Shown here in pieces: positions 25,785 through 33,293 of a stretch of DNA of 44,905 bases (the stretch's first letter is position 1; each line of letters begins with the position of its first letter). The position numbers and the translations under genes are program-made. Below the pieces are notes generated by a model. The model was not told where the DNA came from, did not search any database, and was given only the letters and a program-made list of their open reading frames with translations. Source of the stretch: an uncultured Gammaproteobacteria bacterium (lineage in GTDB: Bacteria; Pseudomonadota; Gammaproteobacteria; Enterobacterales; Psychrobiaceae); contig CAKZQF010000224.1 in assembly GCA_937139475.1 (NCBI GenBank), forward strand, positions 1-44,905, written 5' to 3'.

Positions 25785-26495
25785 ATGGCTCCCGCAAAGT
25801 TCGAGCAAATAAAACAGTATATTTGTCAGCAAGTTGACTCAGGACAGTGGCAAGAGAACGCTAAAGTACCCTCTGAAAATGCCCTGTCGCAGCAATTTGT
25901 TTGTAGCCGTATGACGGCACGCCGCGCGATCACTGAGCTGTGTGAGACTGGCCTATTAGTACGCAGCCAAGGGCGCGGAACCTTTGTCGCGACGTTAAAA
26001 TCTCAATCATCGCTGATGGAAATTCGAAATATTTGCGATGAGATACGTGAGCGCGGACACCACTACAGCGTAAAAGTTATCGAACTTAAAGAAATAGCGG
26101 CCAATCAAGAACTTGCTATCACACTAGAAGTTGATGAAGGCTCAACGGTTTATACTTCATCACTTATCCACCTTGAGAATGACCTGCCAGTTCAGCTAGA
26201 GCTGCGCTACGTCAACCCGAATATGGTGGGCAAATACCTGGAAAATGACTTTAGTAAACATACCCCACACGAATTTTTAAGCATGGCGGCACCGCTTACC
26301 GAAGCGGAACATATCATTGAAGCCATCATGCCTAACGCGACACTGTCGCAACAATTGCAACTAGCGCCAAACGAACCTTGCCTTGAGATTAAGCGCCGAA
26401 CATTCAGCTCCAAAGGAGTTGTTAGCTTTGCCCGTTTAATTCACCCAAGTAGCCGCTTTAGACTCGGCGGCCGTTTTAGCGTAACCAATACATAG
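25785..26495 (+). CDS. hutC: Histidine utilisation repressor HutC (GntR family)
   Basis: This is a 236-aa GntR/HutC regulator. The N-terminal winged helix at about 5-70 has VPSENALSQQFVCSRMTARR and GLLVRSQGRGTFVA. The C-terminal UTRA effector domain is at about 85-230 and ends near FARLIHPSSRFRLGGRF. It should bind the palindrome 48 bp upstream and be released by urocanate, from family knowledge. AAGGAT precedes the ATG. hutU starts 11 bp after the stop, so autoregulated co-transcription is likely. Confidence 0.95.
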   Translation: MAPAKFEQIKQYICQQVDSGQWQENAKVPSENALSQQFVCSRMTARRAITELCETGLLVRSQGRGTFVATLKSQSSLMEIRNICDEIRERGHHYSVKVIELKEIAANQELAITLEVDEGSTVYTSSLIHLENDLPVQLELRYVNPNMVGKYLENDFSKHTPHEFLSMAAPLTEAEHIIEAIMPNATLSQQLQLAPNEPCLEIKRRTFSSKGVVSFARLIHPSSRFRLGGRFSVTNT

Positions 26496-26506
26496 AGGAA
26501 ATCATA

Positions 26507-28192
26507 ATGACAACTAACACCGACCCTCGCTTAGATGAAAGCCGCGTCATTCACGCGCCAACAGGTACGAAACTAAGCTGTAAAAGTTGGTTAACTGAAG
26601 CGCCAATGCGCATGTTAATGAACAACTTAGATCCGATGGTAGCAGAGCATCCACAATCATTAGTGGTTTATGGCGGCATAGGTCGCGCTGCACGTAACTG
26701 GGAATGTTACGATAAAATTATTGAGACACTACAGCGCCTAGAAGATGATGAAACATTGCTGGTTCAATCAGGTAAGCCGGTTGGTGTCTTTAAGACCCAT
26801 AAAGACTCACCACGCGTACTGATTGCCAACTCTAACTTGGTGCCTAACTGGTCAAACTGGGAGCACTTTAACGAATTAGACCGTAAAGGGCTGATGATGT
26901 ATGGCCAAATGACCGCAGGCTCATGGATCTACATCGGCTCACAAGGTATCGTCCAGGGCACTTACGAAACCTTTGTTGAAATGGCACGCCAACACTTTGA
27001 TGGTAATGCCAAAGGCAAATGGATCTTAACCGGTGGCTTAGGTGGCATGGGCGGCGCACAACCACTGGCAGCAACTATGGCTGGCTACTCGATGCTAGCG
27101 GTTGAAGTGGATGAAAGCCGCATCGATTACCGCTTAAAAACAGGTTATGTCGATAAGAAAGCCACCAGCTTAGACCAAGCACTTGAAATCATTAATGAAG
27201 CGACCAGCAAAGGCGAAGCAGTTTCAGTGGGCTTACTTGGTAATGCGGCCGATGTGTATAGCGATTTAGTGGCACGTAACGTGACCCCAGATGCTGTAAC
27301 TGACCAAACTAGTGCACATGACCCGTTAAATGGTTATCTACCGCAAGGTTGGAGCATGGAGCACGCGGCTAATCAGCGTAAAATTGACGAAGCCGGTGTT
27401 GTGCAGGCAGCGAAAGAATCTATGGCAGTGCAAGTCAACGCCATGCTAACAATGCAAAAGCGCGGCGCACCAACCGTTGACTATGGTAATAACATTCGCC
27501 AAATGGCTTATGAAGTCGGTGTTGAAAACGCCTTTGATTTCCCGGGGTTTGTGCCTGCTTATGTTCGCCCGTTATTTTGTGAAGGAATTGGTCCATTCCG
27601 CTGGGTCGCACTGTCTGGTGATCCTGAAGATATTTATAAAACAGATCAAAAAGTTAAAGAGCTTATTCCTGATAATCCACACCTCCATAACTGGCTTGAT
27701 ATGGCACGTGAGCGTATTCAATTTCAGGGCTTGCCAGCACGAATTTGTTGGGTTGGCTTAAAAGACCGGGCACGACTAGCCCGCGCCTTTAACGACATGG
27801 TAAAAAGCGGCGAGCTAAGCGCGCCAGTGGTGATTGGTCGTGACCACCTTGACTCAGGGTCAGTTGCGTCGCCAAATCGTGAAACTGAATCAATGATGGA
27901 TGGCTCAGATACTGTCTCTGACTGGCCGCTACTCAACGCGCTGCTTAACACTGCAGGTGGGGCCACTTGGGTATCATTGCATCACGGAGGTGGTGTTGGC
28001 ATGGGCTTTAGCCAACACTCTGGTGTGGTTATTGTTGCCGATGGCACCGAAGCGGCTGACGCAAGGCTTAGCCGCGTATTATGGAACGACCCAGGCACTG
28101 GCGTAATGCGCCATGCCGATGCTGGATATGAAATCGCACGACAATGTGCCAAAGAGCAGCGCTTAGACCTGCCAATGCTGAATGACAAATAA
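26507..28192 (+). CDS. hutU: Urocanate hydratase HutU
   Basis: Second step of histidine degradation: urocanate plus water to imidazolonepropionate, using tightly bound NAD+. The length of 561 aa is normal. Typical segments are VYGGIGRAARNWECYDKI, ILTGGLGGMGGAQPLAATMA (NAD-binding Gly-rich loop), QTSAHDPLNGYLP, and the region with VRPLFCEGIGPFRW, which contains the conserved Cys. GAGGAAA precedes the ATG. It lies between hutC and hutH with gaps of 11 and 12 bp. Confidence 0.98.
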   Translation: MTTNTDPRLDESRVIHAPTGTKLSCKSWLTEAPMRMLMNNLDPMVAEHPQSLVVYGGIGRAARNWECYDKIIETLQRLEDDETLLVQSGKPVGVFKTHKDSPRVLIANSNLVPNWSNWEHFNELDRKGLMMYGQMTAGSWIYIGSQGIVQGTYETFVEMARQHFDGNAKGKWILTGGLGGMGGAQPLAATMAGYSMLAVEVDESRIDYRLKTGYVDKKATSLDQALEIINEATSKGEAVSVGLLGNAADVYSDLVARNVTPDAVTDQTSAHDPLNGYLPQGWSMEHAANQRKIDEAGVVQAAKESMAVQVNAMLTMQKRGAPTVDYGNNIRQMAYEVGVENAFDFPGFVPAYVRPLFCEGIGPFRWVALSGDPEDIYKTDQKVKELIPDNPHLHNWLDMARERIQFQGLPARICWVGLKDRARLARAFNDMVKSGELSAPVVIGRDHLDSGSVASPNRETESMMDGSDTVSDWPLLNALLNTAGGATWVSLHHGGGVGMGFSQHSGVVIVADGTEAADARLSRVLWNDPGTGVMRHADAGYEIARQCAKEQRLDLPMLNDK

Positions 28193-28204
28193 GGGGCACT
28201 ACAC

Positions 28205-29737
28205 ATGACAACTATTAATATCACCCCGGGCAAACTGACCCTTAGTCAGTTGCGTGAGATCAGTCGTAATAATGTGACGCTAGCGCTGGATGAGAGTGCA
28301 GTTGACGGAATTAATGCCAGTGCTGAGGTAGTACAGAAAATCATTCGTGATGACCGTGTTGTGTATGGCATTAATACTGGTTTTGGCTTGCTAGCTAACA
28401 CCCGAATTCCAAAAGACAAACTGGAAGAGTTACAGCGCTCTATCGTGCTATCTCACTCTGCTGGCACCGGTCGCTTCATGAGCGATGCGACAGTTCGCCT
28501 AATGATGACATTAAAAATCAATTCATTGGCGCGCGGATTTTCTGGCATTCGACTATTAGTGATTGAAGCATTAATGACGTTAGTTAACGCCCAGGTATTT
28601 CCCTGTGTACCAGAGAAAGGTTCGGTAGGTGCATCGGGTGATCTGGCCCCGCTATCACACATGAGTGCTATTTTATTAGGCGAAGGTGAGTGTCGCCACA
28701 ATGGTGAAATTATTCCCGCGCTTGAGGGTTTAGAAATCGCCGGTCTGGCGCCAATTGAGCTAATCGCCAAAGAAGGTTTAGCATTACTTAACGGTACGCA
28801 AGCTTCAACGGCACTAGCACTGGAAGGGCTATTCCACAGCGAAGACTTATTTGCCAGCGCCAGCGTTATTGGTGCGATGAGCGTTGATGCGGCACTTGGT
28901 AGTCGTAGCCCGTTTGATGATCGTGTTCATCAAGTTCGTGGTCAGCAAGGTCAAATCGATTCAGCGGCAATCTATCGCGCAATTTTAGGTGAAACCACCG
29001 AAATCAGTGAATCACATGTTAACTGTGAAAAAGTACAAGATCCTTACAGTCTGCGTTGTCAGCCACAAGTGATGGGGGCCTGTTTAACCCAAATTCGCCA
29101 TGCGGCAGAGGTGCTTCGCGTTGAAGCCAATGGTGTGACCGACAATCCATTAGTATTCGCAACAGAAGGCGACATTATTTCCGGTGGTAATTTCCATGCT
29201 GAGCCAGTGGCTATGGTTGCCGATAATCTAGCATTGGTTATTGCGGAAATTGGCGCGCTATCTGAGCGCCGTATGGCCCTGTTAATCGATAAGAGCATCA
29301 GTAAGCTACCATCATTCTTAGTGGACAATGGCGGCTTAAACTCAGGCTTTATGATTGCGCAAGTAACCAGTGCGGCATTAGCGAGTGAGAATAAGACTCT
29401 AGCTCACCCAGCGTCAATCGATAGCCTGCCAACAAGTGCTAACCAGGAAGATCATGTTTCGATGGCAACCTTTGCAGCGCGCCGCTTACGTGACATGAGT
29501 GAAAACACCCGTGGCGTACTGGCTGTGGAATACCTCGCTGCGGCGCAAGGCCTAGATTTCAGATTACCATTGCTATCGTCAGAGACCATTGAAAAAGCAA
29601 AATTGATTTTACGTGAAGAAGTTGATTTTTATGATAAAGATCGATACTTCTCACCTGATATCGACAATGCGACTCTGCTCATTGCCAAGTGTAAACTTAA
29701 CGCACTTATCCCACAGGGCATGTTAGCGAGCTTCTAG
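28205..29737 (+). CDS. hutH: Histidine ammonia-lyase HutH
   Basis: First step of histidine degradation: deamination of L-histidine to urocanate. The length of 510 aa is normal. The MIO electrophile forms from Ala-Ser-Gly in GSVGASGDLAPLSHM (about 138-152). The catalytic Tyr lies in VYGINTGFG, and SANQEDHVSMA is the conserved late motif. It is the last gene of the hutC-U-H transcript, followed by a strong terminator at 29753. No hutG or hutF follows, so the formiminoglutamate step must be encoded elsewhere. Confidence 0.98.
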   Translation: MTTINITPGKLTLSQLREISRNNVTLALDESAVDGINASAEVVQKIIRDDRVVYGINTGFGLLANTRIPKDKLEELQRSIVLSHSAGTGRFMSDATVRLMMTLKINSLARGFSGIRLLVIEALMTLVNAQVFPCVPEKGSVGASGDLAPLSHMSAILLGEGECRHNGEIIPALEGLEIAGLAPIELIAKEGLALLNGTQASTALALEGLFHSEDLFASASVIGAMSVDAALGSRSPFDDRVHQVRGQQGQIDSAAIYRAILGETTEISESHVNCEKVQDPYSLRCQPQVMGACLTQIRHAAEVLRVEANGVTDNPLVFATEGDIISGGNFHAEPVAMVADNLALVIAEIGALSERRMALLIDKSISKLPSFLVDNGGLNSGFMIAQVTSAALASENKTLAHPASIDSLPTSANQEDHVSMATFAARRLRDMSENTRGVLAVEYLAAAQGLDFRLPLLSSETIEKAKLILREEVDFYDKDRYFSPDIDNATLLIAKCKLNALIPQGMLASF

Positions 29738-29752
29738 TCTCAATCGTCCTGC

Positions 29753-29789
29753 AGCACCACTTAACATAGGGTTAAGTGGTGCTGTTTTT
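29753..29789 (+). terminator. Terminator after hutH
   Basis: AGCACCACTTAAC (29753-29765) and GTTAAGTGGTGCT (29771-29783) form a perfect 13-bp stem with loop ATAGG, followed by GTTTTT on the plus strand. The stop codon of the convergent pyruvyl-transferase gene (29772-29774) lies inside the right arm. Confidence 0.9.
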
Positions 29790-30653
29790 CAATGACTCAA
29801 AGTATTGTTGAAAGACTTGACGAATACTCCCCTGCAATTTTTTAGTGACATTATGATCTCGTGAGGATGTCGCACTAATCAAACTATCAATGGACTCACT
29901 ACCATCTATTTTTAGTGGCGTAATCTGCTCGCCAAAGGCTGAGCGATAATCTGAAAACTTAAAGCCATTACCAATCACATGCTCAGAAACAATAATCCAG
30001 GCACAAGGGATATCAAGTGAATCTGCTACGATGATCCCATGTAACGAAGATGAGACGATATGCTTACACTGCGCTATCTGGTGAGTCACTTGCAACGCTG
30101 ATTGTTCAACATCGATTATTTTTACTCGTGAGCTCGCTAACCGCGTTAATTTAGCTATCGCTGGTAAATTCTTATCCACATAATGAGCAACCACGCCCAG
30201 GTCATAAATTTGCTCTTGCGGTTGCTCGATAAAATCACAAGCAATTAAACCTGGGTCTCCCAGTGGCATATCACCTTCAATGCCTAAACATTTCTTTGTC
30301 AGCAATCCACGCACAGATAAAATATTAGCCTTTGGCAAGCGGATATGTTGCTCTTTGATTATGCCACTACCTATGATGGTGCCGCTAAATGATTCTGGGG
30401 CCAATTGAATAATGCTACCAGTAGCAAACATCTGTGCTTTTTCGATAGTACCGTTGACCGCTGTATAGCCAGCATGCTTAATAAACAAAGGGGTAAAGAG
30501 ATCACCGAAGTTTTTACGTTCTTCAAACCAAAAAGTCCGTAGCACATTATGTTTTGATCGCCCCTGCCACAATCGAAGCCAATTTTTCACTTTATTTTCA
30601 AAGCGTTTTTTCTCCAACAGGCATTGCCAATAAGACTGTTTAAGGGGGTCCAT
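29772..30653 (-). CDS. Polysaccharide pyruvyl transferase family protein
   Basis: This 293-aa protein is of the CsaB/pyruvyl-transferase family, which moves pyruvate from PEP onto sugars of surface polysaccharides. Family landmarks are WFEERKNFGDLFTPLF at about 44-59, GSGIIKEQHI near 115, LGDPGLI near 151 and the late VSSSLHGIIVADSLDIPCAW at about 216-235. No signal peptide or TM is seen, so it should be cytoplasmic. It stands alone rather than in a polysaccharide cluster; the substrate is unknown. Its 3' end is embedded in the hutH terminator. Confidence 0.83.
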   Translation of the reverse strand: MDPLKQSYWQCLLEKKRFENKVKNWLRLWQGRSKHNVLRTFWFEERKNFGDLFTPLFIKHAGYTAVNGTIEKAQMFATGSIIQLAPESFSGTIIGSGIIKEQHIRLPKANILSVRGLLTKKCLGIEGDMPLGDPGLIACDFIEQPQEQIYDLGVVAHYVDKNLPAIAKLTRLASSRVKIIDVEQSALQVTHQIAQCKHIVSSSLHGIIVADSLDIPCAWIIVSEHVIGNGFKFSDYRSAFGEQITPLKIDGSESIDSLISATSSRDHNVTKKLQGSIRQVFQQYFESLKNSTT

Positions 30654-30793
30654 TTACTGTGTTCTCTTCATTAAAGCTCGAATACATTTTAGTGTAGTCG
30701 TAGTTCACATAAACAGGGGGTTTTGTTGAAAACCTGCCACCGATTAAGTTAATCTCAAAATGCAACGTATCTACCTACCCATAGGACGCTTCT

Positions 30794-31309
30794 TTGAATT
30801 TTGACATCGATGTAGACATTAGTCTGGAACCACTATCACTTGATCACTGTGAACAAATGTATTCACTAATCAACGAAAGCCGCCATCATCTTGCCAGCTA
30901 TTTATACTGGGTTGATGACGTAAGAGATCTCATCAGTTGTAGCCAATACATTAATCAGCGTATTGATAGTCGGCAACCGTTTTCACAGTGGTACGCCATT
31001 AACTTTAAAGGTCATTTGTCAGGTGTTTTCGCGATAAAATTGGTAAACGATGAAGGTATTGCAGAGGTTGGCTATTGGCTTTCTCGTCATGCTACCGGCT
31101 TTGGCATCATTAATAAAATTATCGCGCAAGCGCCGTCGTTACTACAACATACACCAGCTCATACCATAGAGTTTTGCTGTTTAGATCAAAACCATGCCAG
31201 CATCAGTGTGGCACTAAAATCGGGGGCGGTCTTTAGCCATCAGCTGGACAATTACATGATGCAAAATGGTCAGCAACAGTCATTGCGTGTTTATAGAAAA
31301 ATATTGTAG
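30794..31309 (+). CDS. GNAT-family N-acetyltransferase (RimJ/RimL-like)
   Basis: This 171-aa acetyltransferase resembles ribosomal-protein Ser/Ala acetyltransferases. The start is TTG with AGGA seven bases upstream, and no better ATG is in frame nearby. Features are LEPLSLDHCEQMYSLINESR at the N-terminus, then YWVDDVRDL, GVFAIKLVNDEGIAEVGYWL (core strands and acetyl-CoA region), and the late NHASISVALKSGAVF typical of this group. The GxGxxG loop reads ATGFGIINK. The substrate cannot be read from sequence. Confidence 0.85.
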   Translation: MNFDIDVDISLEPLSLDHCEQMYSLINESRHHLASYLYWVDDVRDLISCSQYINQRIDSRQPFSQWYAINFKGHLSGVFAIKLVNDEGIAEVGYWLSRHATGFGIINKIIAQAPSLLQHTPAHTIEFCCLDQNHASISVALKSGAVFSHQLDNYMMQNGQQQSLRVYRKIL

Positions 31310-31342
31310 CTATGATTCCATCATTCGCGTATTGAAAAAACA

Positions 31343-31367
31343 AAGCCCCGCTAAAGAAGCAGGGCTT
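31343..31367 (-). terminator. Terminator after the DUF885 gene
   Basis: AAGCCCCGCT (31343-31352) and AGCAGGGCTT (31358-31367) pair with one mismatch. On the minus strand a TTTGTTTTTT tract follows. It lies 26 bp past the DUF885 stop and between convergent genes. Confidence 0.78.
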
Positions 31368-31392
31368 GAGTTAACCGATTTATTTTTGGAGG

Positions 31393-33249
31393 CTATTTAA
31401 GTTTAGCAATCCAAGCCTCAATATCTGACTCTACTAAAGCCATTGGCCGCGCACCTTTGAGCAAGATAAGATCATGGAACACTTTGGCATCAAACTTTTC
31501 ACCTAAGGCATCACGTGCCGTCTGGCGCAATTCTACGAACTTCAACATACCCAGCTTGTATCCTAGCGCTTGGCCCGGCCACGCCATGTAACGTTCAACT
31601 TCTGATGTTACATCTGATAACCCTGTCCCTGTGGTGTTGTGGAAGTAATCAATAGCTTGTTGGCGGGTCCAACGCTTATGATGAAGACCGGTATCAACCA
31701 CTAAACGAACGGCACGGTAAAGTTCGGCTTGCAGGCGACCTAAATTGCCCCACTCATCATCTTTGTACATCCCCATTTCCATAGCAACTAATTCAGAGTA
31801 AAGCGCCCAACCTTCAACATAAGCATTAAATGGTGCATTTTGACGCATTAAGCCAATTTCTGTTTGCTCCATGTTTAGCGCAACTTGGAAATGGTGTCCT
31901 GGTACCGCCTCATGATAGGTTAACGTTTTAAGGCTAAATTTTGGCACCTCAGTCATATCACGTAGGTTGATGGCAAACTCACCTTCGCGTGACCCATCTA
32001 GCGCTGGCGGCATGTAGTAGCCTCCTGGAGCGCCCGCTTCGATAACCTGTGGAATACGTTTCACCATCACACCCGTTTTTGGCATCGTGGCAAAAAGCTC
32101 AGGCGCTTTCACCATAATGGTTTCAATTTCTTGATTTAAGAAATTTAATAATTGGCTACGCCCTTCATCTGAGTCAGCAAACAGAAATTGTGGATCCTTC
32201 GCAAGCTCAACCATGCGTTTGCCAACACTACCATCAGTTCTGCCATTAGCAGTTAATATTTCATCCATCTGCCCAGAAATACGAGCCACTTCATCTAAGC
32301 CAACCTGATGAATCTGTTCAGCGCTTAGGTCCGAGTCTGCTAAGTATTTGATTGCATGTTGGTAAAAATCGCTACCGTTTGGCTGTGCCCAAATACCGTC
32401 ACCACTTGGCGCTTTTGCCTCTAGCGACTGCATTAATTTAATAACACGCTGGTAAGCCGGATAAACTTCTTGGTCGACGATATTACTTGCTGTTACTAAT
32501 AGCGTTTTAACTTCACGAGGATCAGTCACTTCAGAAGACTTTAGCTTACCCGCTAATGCACTCACGAGTGAATGTGACTTGGCTTGCGGTGCAACAAAGC
32601 CGTTTAGGAAAGTCATCGTTTTTGGAAAGAGGTTCTTAGGTAACACAATGCCGTTATCAGCATCACTCTTAACCTTTGCATAAACCTGATCTGCCATTAC
32701 TGCTAATGCTTCAAGGCGCGCTAAATAGTCTTGAGCATCCTGCGCTGTTTTGACCACTTGCTGATCTTGCAAAACGGTAGGTACATTCATTAATGGACCA
32801 GAAATTTGGCTCACTACATAAGGAAGATGACCGCCCCACGTATCAATATACCCTGCTTCAAATGATGGAAAGCCTGCGTAATAGCGGTCTATTTCAAGGT
32901 TAACTTGGGTGTGCAATTTATCATTAGGACTTAACGCTTCAAGGTTAACCTTAGTTAATGCTTGAGCTGCATTTTGCATAGTGCGCTGTAGCTGCGCCAT
33001 GCCATAAGGAGAATAATCGGGAAGTTTTCGCGCAAAGTCACCTGCTTGTTGTTTGCTCAGGCCAAGTGATGTAGCAAGCGTTGGCTGTGTGGCAACAAAA
33101 CTCTTGGTATGTTCACCGATCAACAGGTCAAGTCCCTGGCGATCTAATGTTACCTGTTGTGGAGCGTTGTTATTATGGTCTGCGGTTTTTTGTTGTGCAC
33201 AGCCAGATATTGCAGCGATCACAGTGAGGGCTAGTAGTGTCTTTTTCAT
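31393..33249 (-). CDS. DUF885-family lipoprotein, predicted metallo-peptidase
   Basis: This 618-aa protein starts with a lipoprotein signal, MKKTLLALTVIAAISGC with lipobox ISGC (Cys 17). The DUF885 fold follows, with hallmark TYHEAVPGHHFQ at about 444-455 (HExxxGHH-like metal site) and EGWALYSE at about 481-488. DUF885 proteins are predicted zinc-dependent carboxypeptidase-like enzymes; the activity here is inferred. The upstream same-strand GGDEF-EAL gene ends 44 bp before its ATG, so co-transcription is possible. Confidence 0.9.
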   Translation of the reverse strand: MKKTLLALTVIAAISGCAQQKTADHNNNAPQQVTLDRQGLDLLIGEHTKSFVATQPTLATSLGLSKQQAGDFARKLPDYSPYGMAQLQRTMQNAAQALTKVNLEALSPNDKLHTQVNLEIDRYYAGFPSFEAGYIDTWGGHLPYVVSQISGPLMNVPTVLQDQQVVKTAQDAQDYLARLEALAVMADQVYAKVKSDADNGIVLPKNLFPKTMTFLNGFVAPQAKSHSLVSALAGKLKSSEVTDPREVKTLLVTASNIVDQEVYPAYQRVIKLMQSLEAKAPSGDGIWAQPNGSDFYQHAIKYLADSDLSAEQIHQVGLDEVARISGQMDEILTANGRTDGSVGKRMVELAKDPQFLFADSDEGRSQLLNFLNQEIETIMVKAPELFATMPKTGVMVKRIPQVIEAGAPGGYYMPPALDGSREGEFAINLRDMTEVPKFSLKTLTYHEAVPGHHFQVALNMEQTEIGLMRQNAPFNAYVEGWALYSELVAMEMGMYKDDEWGNLGRLQAELYRAVRLVVDTGLHHKRWTRQQAIDYFHNTTGTGLSDVTSEVERYMAWPGQALGYKLGMLKFVELRQTARDALGEKFDAKVFHDLILLKGARPMALVESDIEAWIAKLK

Positions 33250-33293
33250 TATTTAGTCTTCTTATTGGGACAATTTAGTGGAATATAACAGAT